Assembly (NCBI GenBank): GCA_020974905.1
Contig: CP087563.1
Location: 4,340,001 to 4,404,000 of the forward strand
Length of the DNA: 64,000 nucleotides
Origin: Planctomycetes bacterium syqfu
Lineage (GTDB): Bacteria > Planctomycetota > Phycisphaerae > Phycisphaerales > Phycisphaeraceae
Direction: 5' to 3'
A program made the translations under genes and the position numbers. Shown piece after piece: positions 17,001 through 25,413 of this stretch; within the stretch, counting starts at the first letter, position 1; each line of letters begins with the position of its first letter. The notes under the pieces were generated by a model, which was given only the letters and a program-made list of their open reading frames with translations, was not told where the DNA came from and did no database searches.

Positions 17001-19859
17001 ATGTACAGCGTCGACGCACACAACATCAATGATTCGGCTGACTATACTTTCAGACTTGCAAACACCGGCTCATTGCCCTTAACCGTCAACTCCATCGACT
17101 GGGACACAGTCAAGTTTCCCGGCGGCTGGACCATGATCGAAGGCTTGGATACAACCATCGCTGGTGGAAGTTCAGACACATTTACCGTGCGAATGGACAC
17201 CAGCACGTCTGGCACGAAAAATTCCTACTTCATCATCTACACATCGCACCAACCCATTTACGTTGAGCTCTACGGCCTCGTCAATGAACCAGGCACGCCA
17301 GAAGTCGCTGTGGCCGACCCCATTGGCAATGACATCACCGATGGCTCAAATACCGCAGTGAATCTGGGTAGTAAATCTCAAGGAACCAACTTCCAAAAAA
17401 CCTTTACCATAACCAACACAGGTAATGATGTACTGACACTCAGTAATCTGACAGTAACAGGCGATTTCACGACCAATACCAACCTGCCGGCATCACTGGC
17501 AGCGGGCGCATCCACAACCTTTACCGTCAAGACAGACACCACATCAAGCGGAGCAAAAAGCGGTAGTGTTTCGTTTAATTCAAACGACTCAGACGAAGCA
17601 ACATTCAATTTCCTGCTCGAAGCGACCGTTACTGATGCACCTGTCCCGCAGGAAGTCAAAGTCACCTACTCCGGCGGTGAAATCACCGACGGTCAAATGG
17701 CTGCAATCGACTTTGGTGATCTGAACTACGGCGATAATGCCCCGGAAATCACCTTCACCGTCAGCAACCTCGGTGACCAGAAACTTACAACATCCGGCCT
17801 GAACGCCGGCAGTGGTTTCACCATCGTCGAAGGTCTGAATGCAAACATCGATGCAGGCGAAAGCGACACCTTCACCGTCCGCATGGTCACCAACGCTGCA
17901 GGACAGAAGAATGCAACCGTCACCTTCTACACCAATGACGAAGACGAAGCAACTTTCAACTTCGATGTCACTGGCTCCGTCGCAGCACCGCCCAACGGCA
18001 TTGACCTGTCCGTGGCTTGGGCGGAGGATGCCGACGAATACATCATCCCAGGCAAGAAGTCCAAAGTCCTTGTCGATGTCACCAACAACGGCACCATCGC
18101 CATGTCCGACGCCGTCACCATTAACGTGTATGGCAACACCACCAACACACTCGATGGCGATCAAGTCCTCTTGGGAACCGTCACCAAAACCCTGACGCTC
18201 AAGCCGGACCAAAGCAAAACCAACCGCGTGGTCGTTGAACTGGATAGCTCCATTCCTGCTGATGATTACTATCTCTTTGCAGTCGTCGATCCCGATGACA
18301 CCATCAGTGAAGGCAATGAAAACAACAACACCGCCGTCACCGATGTCACCACCGAAATCGCATGGAAATTCGGTGACCTTGGCGATGGCAAGAAGACCAC
18401 CCTTAAACTCGAAGACGCTGACGGATCACTGGTCCAATTCAGCCTGTCGGGCAAAGGTGTCGGCGAAGTCGTCGAGAATCTTGATGGCTCCTGGAGCGTC
18501 TTTATCACAGGCACCACCAACTCCTCGAAGGTCAGTATCCGCGGTAAAGGTGGCGACGGACGCGTTGAACTCCAGGACCTGATCATCGGTGATCCTGATG
18601 ATGCAAATGATAATACCGTCATCGGGCAATTCGCTGGCAAAAACGTTGATATCAACGGCGGTGACTTCATCGTCACAGGCACCATCCAGAAACTCGTCCT
18701 CGGCGATATCATCGACAGTACCATGACATTCGGTGATTCCTATGGACGTGGTACAGATGTCACGCTTGAGCAACTCTCAGACGTCACCATCAACGCTGAG
18801 ACTGGCTTTAACAAGTTCACCATCGTCGATTGGAACGACAATGATGCCACAGCAGATGAGTTCAATGCCTTCTGGGTGAACAAACTCACTTCCAAAGGCT
18901 CCAAAAAGCTGAGTATTAATGGTGATTTTCAAACGAATCTCACCTTGTCCGGCGAAGGTGCAGGTCGCTATACCATCGACACCATGGTCGTCAAAGGCGC
19001 GATGGATGGCCAAAGCATCGACGTGACCGGCAATGTCAAACTCCTGAAAATCGATAGCGCTGAAGATACGGATATCAACATCATCGGTGATGTCGACAAA
19101 CTCATTCTCGGGCACATGCTCAATGGTTCTTTGACGGCCAACAGCATCGATAAAATGGCGACGAGTATCGCTAGTAATGCTGTAGGCAGTACCGGTGATT
19201 TCACTGCTGACGTCACCATCAACGGCAGCAAGTCCGCCAAATATTCACTGAAAACCGTCAGCATCAAAGGTGATCTGAGTAATGCCAACTGGGATGTGGC
19301 AGGCCGTATTGGATCACTCGTTGCCAAAGGTGACACCGCAGGTTTGACCTTAAGCGTCGTCGATGACAGTGATTTGAGAATTGATGCAGCGCTTGAAAAA
19401 CTTGTCCTCAAAGATGTCACCACCACCGACGTCTCCGTCGAAGGTAATATCGATCTGGTCAAAGCAGCCAACTGGACGGGTGGCAGCATTACCGCAGAAG
19501 CCATCACCGTCGTCAAAGTCGATGGCACCATGACCGGTGATATCACGCTTGCCGGCAACGAAGCTCGCGGTGATGTTCTCAAATCCATGACGGTCAAAGG
19601 TGATGTCAATAATGTCGATTGGGACATGGTCGGACAGGTTGGCAAAGTCCAACTCAACGGCACCGTCACCGGAATGCAACTTGATGTAATCGATGGCGAT
19701 GTCCGCGGCCAGGAAGCTTCCATTGAAAAACTCGTCTTCTCTGATGTCGCTTCAGGTGATGTCACCGTGGAAGGTCAAATTGAGTTTGTCAAAGCGGACA
19801 GCTGGACCAACGGTTCATTGACGGCAGAAGATATTCTTAAATCAAGTCTGCCTCAGTAA
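17001..19859 (+). CDS. Giant surface-protein repeat region (3' part of interrupted protease gene)
   Basis: 952 residues with no signal peptide and no ribosome site, starting in the middle of a beta-sandwich repeat. Residues 1-330 hold about three choice-of-anchor/DUF1573-like units (pattern: ...F-TITNTGND-L-L...). A CARDB-like domain follows (about 335-455, ending DDTISEGNENNNTA). The remaining 500 residues are repetitive beta-solenoid-like units with recurring V-KGD-x-N-x-x-WD and EKLVLKDV patterns. The frame matches that of the upstream protease part, and the gap is 24 bp. The C-terminus ends abruptly (ILKSSLPQ) without a sorting signal and overlaps the 3' end of ribD by 18 bp. Confidence 0.7.
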   Translation: MYSVDAHNINDSADYTFRLANTGSLPLTVNSIDWDTVKFPGGWTMIEGLDTTIAGGSSDTFTVRMDTSTSGTKNSYFIIYTSHQPIYVELYGLVNEPGTPEVAVADPIGNDITDGSNTAVNLGSKSQGTNFQKTFTITNTGNDVLTLSNLTVTGDFTTNTNLPASLAAGASTTFTVKTDTTSSGAKSGSVSFNSNDSDEATFNFLLEATVTDAPVPQEVKVTYSGGEITDGQMAAIDFGDLNYGDNAPEITFTVSNLGDQKLTTSGLNAGSGFTIVEGLNANIDAGESDTFTVRMVTNAAGQKNATVTFYTNDEDEATFNFDVTGSVAAPPNGIDLSVAWAEDADEYIIPGKKSKVLVDVTNNGTIAMSDAVTINVYGNTTNTLDGDQVLLGTVTKTLTLKPDQSKTNRVVVELDSSIPADDYYLFAVVDPDDTISEGNENNNTAVTDVTTEIAWKFGDLGDGKKTTLKLEDADGSLVQFSLSGKGVGEVVENLDGSWSVFITGTTNSSKVSIRGKGGDGRVELQDLIIGDPDDANDNTVIGQFAGKNVDINGGDFIVTGTIQKLVLGDIIDSTMTFGDSYGRGTDVTLEQLSDVTINAETGFNKFTIVDWNDNDATADEFNAFWVNKLTSKGSKKLSINGDFQTNLTLSGEGAGRYTIDTMVVKGAMDGQSIDVTGNVKLLKIDSAEDTDINIIGDVDKLILGHMLNGSLTANSIDKMATSIASNAVGSTGDFTADVTINGSKSAKYSLKTVSIKGDLSNANWDVAGRIGSLVAKGDTAGLTLSVVDDSDLRIDAALEKLVLKDVTTTDVSVEGNIDLVKAANWTGGSITAEAITVVKVDGTMTGDITLAGNEARGDVLKSMTVKGDVNNVDWDMVGQVGKVQLNGTVTGMQLDVIDGDVRGQEASIEKLVFSDVASGDVTVEGQIEFVKADSWTNGSLTAEDILKSSLPQ

Positions 19860-20990
19860 GCTGTTTTCGATCAAGTGTGACACACGAAAATCAAGCAGCG
19901 TATCGTCACCAAATGCAACACGATCGCGCAAAGTCATCGTCGTCCCCTGTGTGATGGCCTTGAGTTGTTTGCCGGTGTTCACAGGGCAAAGCGCTGTCGG
20001 ATCACCCAGCAGTTTGGGTGTGACATACGCTAACACCTGATCGACGAGTTTGCGTTTGAACATCTGCCCATGCAATGTAGCCCCACCTTCAACGAGGACA
20101 TTGGTCATCTGCTTGAGTGTCACCAACTGCTTGAGCAGTCGCTTGAGATTAAGCTTGCCATGCTTGTCGGGTTTGAGCATCACCAGTTCAACACCGCGTT
20201 GTGTCAGCCGTTTGGCTTTTGGCGAGTCGGTCATGGCCGTTGAACAGGCGACCAACAGCGGGGCTTGATCGATGGTCTTGATCATGTTGGACGTTAACGG
20301 CAATTTTAATGACGGGTCAACGACAATGCGCGTTGCGATGCGTTTGACGGGAACATCCCGCGCGGTGAGTGTTGCGTTGTCGGTGATGGCTGTATTGATC
20401 CCAACCATCACCGCATCGACGCGGGCACGTACCTCATGAACATGCTGTCGCGATTGACTGTTACTGATCCACTTGCTCGAACCGGTGTGGGTGGCAATGT
20501 AGCCATCCAGAGTCTGCGCCCATTTGGCGATCACCCAGGGCATGCCGGTGGACAGACGCTTGAGATACGGTTCATTGAGCGCGACAGCTTGCTGTTCACA
20601 AAGTCCGACTTGGACATCAATGCCATGTTCACGCAGAGTTTTGAGCCCATGTCCCGCGACTTTGGCGAAGGGGTCTGCCATGGCGACGACGACACGTTTG
20701 ACGCCTGCTTGAATCAGGGCATCGGTGCAGGGCGGTGTCTTGCCGAAGTGACAGCAGGGTTCGAGCGTGACATAGGCGGTGGCATTTTTTGCTGAAACTT
20801 TACAGTTGGCCAGCGCGTTGGGTTCGGCATGCGGGGTGCCAAATCGCTTGTGATACCCCTGCCCGATTTTTTTCCCCGCTTTGACAATGACACAACCCAC
20901 CATCGGATTGGGTTCGGCGGACCCCTCTCCGCGTTTGGCAAGCTTCAAAGCCAGGGTCATCCACTTCATGTCGTTATCGGTTTTTGCCAT
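19842..20990 (-). CDS. ribD: Riboflavin biosynthesis deaminase/reductase RibD
   Basis: A 382-residue bifunctional enzyme for two successive steps of riboflavin synthesis. The N-terminal cytidine-deaminase-like domain has the zinc motifs HAEPNAL and PCCHFGKTPPC, preceded by PNPMVGCVIV. The C-terminal reductase domain begins near PWVIAKWAQTLDGYIAT and contains GSSKWIS, VGINTAITDN and LVEGGATLHGQM. The start is set at 20990 (MAKTDND), since the upstream extension from 21032 is not family-like; MKWMTLAL at 20969 is an alternative. No ribosome site is strong. It stands alone, without other rib genes, convergent with the giant surface protein and divergent from the phosphate operon. Confidence 0.93.
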   Translation of the reverse strand: MAKTDNDMKWMTLALKLAKRGEGSAEPNPMVGCVIVKAGKKIGQGYHKRFGTPHAEPNALANCKVSAKNATAYVTLEPCCHFGKTPPCTDALIQAGVKRVVVAMADPFAKVAGHGLKTLREHGIDVQVGLCEQQAVALNEPYLKRLSTGMPWVIAKWAQTLDGYIATHTGSSKWISNSQSRQHVHEVRARVDAVMVGINTAITDNATLTARDVPVKRIATRIVVDPSLKLPLTSNMIKTIDQAPLLVACSTAMTDSPKAKRLTQRGVELVMLKPDKHGKLNLKRLLKQLVTLKQMTNVLVEGGATLHGQMFKRKLVDQVLAYVTPKLLGDPTALCPVNTGKQLKAITQGTTMTLRDRVAFGDDTLLDFRVSHLIENSLLRQT

Positions 20991-21113
20991 GATGCGAACA
21001 TGATAACAGTTGCAAAGCGATCCGTAATACACAACATAGCAACTGATTTTGATTTGTCGTCAAGGACGAACCGATACAATAAAAGTGGACTTTAACCAAT
21101 GGATGGAGCAGAC

Positions 21114-21773
21114 ATGTCCGAACGCAATGTCAAAATCTTCGGCAGAATCACATCCCTGCAAAAACAGATCGACCAGATGCTCGATCACATCTCCGAAACG
21201 GCGATGCTTTACCAGCAGTTGTTTGATCACTATCTGGATCATGGCGCTGATGATGCCATGGAGAAAAAAGTCGGGCGCATTCTGGATCGCAAGCATCTGA
21301 CCAGTGCTTTATGCAAGGAGTTGGAGATCGCGCTGTACACGGACATGCTCATTCCCGATGCACGCGGTGATGTGTTGGAGCTGCTTCATGCGTTGCATGA
21401 CTTGATGGACTTGTACAAAGACCTGGCGGTGGACCTATCCATTCGCCAGCCGCGTTTTGACGCTTCACTGAATCACGATCTGCTGGCGGTGGTCAAGCTT
21501 GTCACCCAGGCGGTTGACCATCTGGTCAAAGCATCACGATTATTCTTTGCAGACTTTCGTTCGATGCAGCATGACCTGCACAAGGTCGGATTTCTGGAAG
21601 GTGAAGCGGACGACATGGTCAACAAACTCAAGCGACAGATTTTTGCAACAGATGATCCGATTTACAAGAAACTCTTCCGATGCGAGATTCTGGACAACCT
21701 TGATGACCTGGCCGACTCTGCCAAGGACGTATCAGAGATGTTGAGCATTTACGCGATCAAGCGTGCCCTGTAA
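21114..21773 (+). CDS. DUF47/PhoU-like phosphate transport accessory protein
   Basis: A 219-residue all-helical cytoplasmic protein of the DUF47 family, distantly related to PhoU. Such proteins pair with PiT phosphate transporters and are thought to tune them. Helices with regularly spaced Leu/Asp (YQQLFDHYLDHG, ELLHALHDLMDLYKDL, CEILDNLDDLADSAKDVSEML) fit the PhoU three-helix-repeat pattern, and the E/DxxxD metal-binding style motif occurs near the C-terminus. The start at 21114 has GGAG six bases upstream; ATG 21099 lies before that site. The PiT gene begins 32 bp downstream, so the two form an operon. Confidence 0.9.
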   Translation: MSERNVKIFGRITSLQKQIDQMLDHISETAMLYQQLFDHYLDHGADDAMEKKVGRILDRKHLTSALCKELEIALYTDMLIPDARGDVLELLHALHDLMDLYKDLAVDLSIRQPRFDASLNHDLLAVVKLVTQAVDHLVKASRLFFADFRSMQHDLHKVGFLEGEADDMVNKLKRQIFATDDPIYKKLFRCEILDNLDDLADSAKDVSEMLSIYAIKRAL

Positions 21774-21805
21774 TAATCGATTAAGACCATCACGAATCGA
21801 GTGGT

Positions 21806-22864
21806 ATGGATAGCAGTCTTCTCATTTTCCTCTCAAGCGGCCTGTTTTTGGGTTGGAGTCTTGGGGCCAACGACGCCGCGAACGTGTTCGGCACGGCGGT
21901 GGGTTCGCGAATGGTGCGCTTCGGGACCGCTGCATTGATCTGCAGTGTTTTCCTGACACTTGGTGCGGTGATCGGTGGTGCCGGTGCCACACATGGTCTG
22001 GGGAAACTCGGTTCCATCGGCACGCTTCCCGGCGCGTTCACCGTCGCTCTTGCCGCAGCCGTCACCGTGTTATGGATGACGCGTGCTGGCTTACCCGTCT
22101 CCACTTCACAAGCCATTGTCGGCGCCATCGTGGGCTGGAACATGTTCGCCAGCATGAATACGGACAAGACCGTGCTCTCAAAAATCGCGATGACATGGGT
22201 GGCATGCCCGATCCTCGGGGCAATCTTTGCCATGGTGTTATACCAGTTACTCAAGGGCGGGATTTACCTGTTCAAACCGCATCTACTCAGACAGGATCAA
22301 CTCACGCGCTATGGCCTGGTACTCGCTGGAGCGCTGGGCAGTTACAGTCTCGGTGCCAACAACATCGGCAATGTCATGGGCGTGTTCGTACCTTCATCAC
22401 CGTTTACCGACATCACGCTCTTTGGCAGTCTGACGCTTAACAGCACGCAGCAACTGTTCCTGCTGGGCGGCATTGCCATCAGCGTTGGTGTGTTCACCTA
22501 TTCTAAAAAAGTAATGATGACCGTCGGAGACAGCCTCATGCCCCTGACGCCGGTGGCAGCATTGGTGGTGGTGGTCTCGCATTCACTGGTCTTATTCGTC
22601 TTCTCGTCAACGACCTTGCGGGACGCACTGGTATCAATGGGGTTATTCAAAATCCCGCTCATCCCGGTTTCCAGTTCACAGGCCGTGATCGGGGCGGTGA
22701 TCGGCATTGGTCTACTCAAGGGAATGCGCGGCGTGCGACAGATCCGCTGGGGTGTCCTGGTGAACATCGCAGGCGGTTGGATCATGACCCCGATCGCAGC
22801 AGCGATTCTCTGCTATATCCTGCTGTTTGTGATGCAGAATGTGTTTAATCAGGCGGTGATGTAG
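21806..22864 (+). CDS. pit: Inorganic phosphate transporter, PiT family
   Basis: A 352-residue inner-membrane protein with about ten hydrophobic segments. It has both PiT signature halves: GANDAANVFGTAVGS (about 20-34) and GANNIGNVMGVF in the second half, plus PVSTSQAIVGAIVGW and PVSSSQAVIGAVIG, the paired motifs of the inverted repeat fold. It moves phosphate, usually metal-phosphate, with a cation gradient. It sits 32 bp after the DUF47 gene, and the pair is a common low-affinity phosphate uptake module. Length is typical of the shorter, archaeal-like PiT type. Confidence 0.95.
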   Translation: MDSSLLIFLSSGLFLGWSLGANDAANVFGTAVGSRMVRFGTAALICSVFLTLGAVIGGAGATHGLGKLGSIGTLPGAFTVALAAAVTVLWMTRAGLPVSTSQAIVGAIVGWNMFASMNTDKTVLSKIAMTWVACPILGAIFAMVLYQLLKGGIYLFKPHLLRQDQLTRYGLVLAGALGSYSLGANNIGNVMGVFVPSSPFTDITLFGSLTLNSTQQLFLLGGIAISVGVFTYSKKVMMTVGDSLMPLTPVAALVVVVSHSLVLFVFSSTTLRDALVSMGLFKIPLIPVSSSQAVIGAVIGIGLLKGMRGVRQIRWGVLVNIAGGWIMTPIAAAILCYILLFVMQNVFNQAVM

Positions 22865-22868
22865 GGTC

Positions 22869-22986
22869 AAAAAGGGACTGGCGTCTAGGGACTTGGGACT
22901 AGGGGAAGGCAATAAAAACAAAATAATCGCACGAATTTCAACGGCCTTGAGCCTAGTGGCTAGTGGCTAGTCCCTAGTCGCTTTTT
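22869..22986. repeat. G-tract hairpin repeat, copy A
   Basis: The left arm (22869-22905) has repeated GGG words spaced by ACT/T (TAGGGACTTGGGACTAGGGG) and is followed by AAGGCAATAA. The right arm (22950-22986) is C-rich in complementary orientation (TAGTCCCTAG). Related architecture occurs at 29031-29110 and 43391-43493. It lies between the PiT gene and the next gene. Confidence 0.7.
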
Positions 22987-23087
22987 ACGTGTATTTACTC
23001 GTAAAATCCCCACGACATTTCCCATTGACCACCATGAGACGTAACATACAACACATTCTCTGATTTGATTCTTACACGGTATTGATC

Positions 23088-25280
23088 ATGCTCGACACCC
23101 GACTTTGTCTAAAATCCCTTTCGCGCTGGCTCTCTGCTGCACAGGCCTATTGGGTTGAATTACCCGACCATCCGGGGTTAGGTTTCTATGGCACGGGGTA
23201 CAACACCTGGGCGGTCCAGACCAACCAGAAGTTCATTGCTGCTGCTGCCACCATGGCGGTGATGGATGACCGGAACACCGAACGCAATCTCTCACAGGCG
23301 ATCAGCGCGCTGCGCTACTGCCTGGCAACGCATAAGACCGGCCCCTTGCCACTGACCGACGGATCACGTTGGGGACATACGTGGATCAGCGTGCTCGGAC
23401 TTGAGCGCATGATGTACGTGTTCAAACTGCTTGACGATCACATGACCGATGAGGACAAAGCCGACGCCAAACGCGTTCTCACCAGTGAAGCGGATTGGAT
23501 CGCACACGATCTGGAACGTGGGGGCACCAAGGGCGTCCATGCCAGCAAATGGGCCAAAGACGGCAACAATGATCCTGAGTCGCATATGTGGAACGGCTCG
23601 TTTCTCTGGCGCATCGCCCAGATGTATCCCGATCACGAGAACGTCGCAGACTGGGTCAAGCAATCCGAACTGCTGCTGTTCAACGCCATCACCACCGAAG
23701 CTGACAGTGATCACGAACGCTACGTCGGCCCGCAGTTCTTCGAGAACTACGCATTGGATCATCATGGCTACATGAACGTGGGTTACATGGTCATCACACT
23801 GTCCAACGCAGCGATGCTTTACTTTGACTTAAAGCACAATGACTGGCCGATGCCAGAGTATCTGACGCATAACCTGGAAAAACTCTGGCGGGTGACCAAG
23901 AAAATGATCTTTGCAGACGGTCGTTTGGCACGCATCGGCGGGGACACGCGCGTCCGCTATGCCTACTGCCAGGAGTATCTGCTGCATACCATGATGATGG
24001 CAGCGGACCTCTTTGGCGACACCCATGCGATGTATCTCTGCGCCAGCCAGCTTCAAACGTTACTCAAAGAACAGAACACCAACGATGACGGTAGCTACTA
24101 CGGCAGTCGCCTTGGCTACCTCATCAAGACCAGCCCGTACTACTACACACGCATCGAGTCCGACCGCGCTTGCGCTGTCGCTGCTTCCATGCATTACAAC
24201 CAACTCGTCAAATGGCCCGGTCGTGGCAGTATGGATTTTGAATCCGACGTGGCTGGTCTCTGGGTCGAAAAAGAACACGGCGATGTCATTCACCGTAGTC
24301 CCACCCGCTTTGCTTCCGTGAGTTGGCATGCATGCGGACTCGGGCAGGCCATCTGCCAACCGCCAGACGATGGCAATCTCGCGGAGTGGTCGAGCAACCT
24401 CTGCTCCGTGGTGAAATTCATGGGGGACCAAACCAGTATCCAGGACCTGCACCCGCCCCACCGTGATCTGGAACACTATCAAATCGACGGCTTTGATGGC
24501 GGCTTTGCAACGCTGGGCCGCATCCGCGAAGGCGTCAACGTCCCTGTCAAGGAAGGTTGGCAGAGTACGCAGCTTGCAACGCTCCAGCAAGCCTTCATCG
24601 CGCTTCCTGACGGCCAAACCCTCATCGGCATGCATCACTGCAAGACCGGTGAAATCCGTGCGTATCCGACTGTGATCAAAGGCATGCACCTGAACCTGCC
24701 TAACGATTTGTACAACGGTCATCAGCGCACGCTCAACACGCCCGAAGACCAACTGACGTTGGCAACCGAAACGCGCGAGGATCACGTGGTCCAACTCAAC
24801 TGCAAATGGGTCAATATCGACCATCGCGTCGGCGTGGTCGGCGTGTACGGCGCAGATCAATTGTGCATTGACCGCAGTGTCAAACGCCGTGGCGGTCCCT
24901 ATCAATCATTACATGTCGATGAGATTTGTTATGGCTATCAGGATGGCGCCAACAATGGCGTGACGCCTTACTCGATGATTCTGGATATCGGCTTTGTGAT
25001 TGGGTCCAACATCAACACACAGGACACGCAGGAACTGGCCAAGAAGACCACGCATAAGTCCGACGGTGATCTGCGCACCATGCAGGTGATGGGTGCTGAT
25101 GGTCGGATGTACGTTGCCTGTGCCAACTTCGGTGTGGGGACACGGACGATCAACTGCGGTTCACTGTGGCCGTCGAGTATTGATGCGATCAACCTTGCCA
25201 ACGGCGAGAAGGTTAAATCCGACGACCGCAGCTTCACCATCCCCGGCGCGACTGCAGCCGTGTATCTGTTGGATATGTGA
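23088..25280 (+). CDS. Large putative polysaccharide-active protein, (alpha/alpha)-toroid-like
   Basis: A 730-residue protein without a signal peptide. It is not firmly recognised. The first 400 residues are rich in paired helices (WAVQTNQKFIAAAATMAV, HTWISVLGLERMMYVFKLL, YALDHHGYMNVGYMVITLSNAAML) and the HHGYMN/YYxSR segments resemble (alpha/alpha)-toroid polysaccharide lyases of the heparinase/alginate-lyase kind. The C-terminal third is beta-rich, as in the sandwich domain of those enzymes. The start at 23088 lacks a clear ribosome site. It stands alone, followed by a REP3 pair. An uncharacterised lyase or a protein of the GH-toroid group are both possible. Confidence 0.55.
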   Translation: MLDTRLCLKSLSRWLSAAQAYWVELPDHPGLGFYGTGYNTWAVQTNQKFIAAAATMAVMDDRNTERNLSQAISALRYCLATHKTGPLPLTDGSRWGHTWISVLGLERMMYVFKLLDDHMTDEDKADAKRVLTSEADWIAHDLERGGTKGVHASKWAKDGNNDPESHMWNGSFLWRIAQMYPDHENVADWVKQSELLLFNAITTEADSDHERYVGPQFFENYALDHHGYMNVGYMVITLSNAAMLYFDLKHNDWPMPEYLTHNLEKLWRVTKKMIFADGRLARIGGDTRVRYAYCQEYLLHTMMMAADLFGDTHAMYLCASQLQTLLKEQNTNDDGSYYGSRLGYLIKTSPYYYTRIESDRACAVAASMHYNQLVKWPGRGSMDFESDVAGLWVEKEHGDVIHRSPTRFASVSWHACGLGQAICQPPDDGNLAEWSSNLCSVVKFMGDQTSIQDLHPPHRDLEHYQIDGFDGGFATLGRIREGVNVPVKEGWQSTQLATLQQAFIALPDGQTLIGMHHCKTGEIRAYPTVIKGMHLNLPNDLYNGHQRTLNTPEDQLTLATETREDHVVQLNCKWVNIDHRVGVVGVYGADQLCIDRSVKRRGGPYQSLHVDEICYGYQDGANNGVTPYSMILDIGFVIGSNINTQDTQELAKKTTHKSDGDLRTMQVMGADGRMYVACANFGVGTRTINCGSLWPSSIDAINLANGEKVKSDDRSFTIPGATAAVYLLDM

Positions 25281-25330
25281 TTATCCGCGGACACGCGCCT
25301 TGGCGACCTTAAGCATGTGTTCTTGAAAGT

Positions 25331-25408
25331 TGAGCACCGGATGTTAATCCGGTGCCCGTTGTGCATACGTTCATCCAAGGGGCAACGGGTTAACACCCCG
25401 TGCTCATT
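25331..25408. repeat. REP3 palindrome inverted pair
   Basis: Copy 1 (plus, about 25332-25360) contains GCACCGGAT (25334-25342) paired to ATCCGGTGC (25347-25355) with a GTTA loop. Copy 2 (minus, about 25378-25408) reads GAGCACGGGGTGTTAACC and on to GTTGCCCC. The two share GAGCAC-GG-TGTTAA-CCG-TGCCC. They lie between convergent genes. Confidence 0.7.
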
Positions 25409-25413
25409 CCAAA

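Noticed and set aside
15024-19859. Toxin or secretion-system effector
   Set aside because: The protein has a protease domain and adhesin-like repeats but no toxin domain or secretion partner in the window.
22869-22986. CRISPR array or telomere-like repeat
   Set aside because: There are no regular spacers; G-words form two complementary arms of one hairpin.
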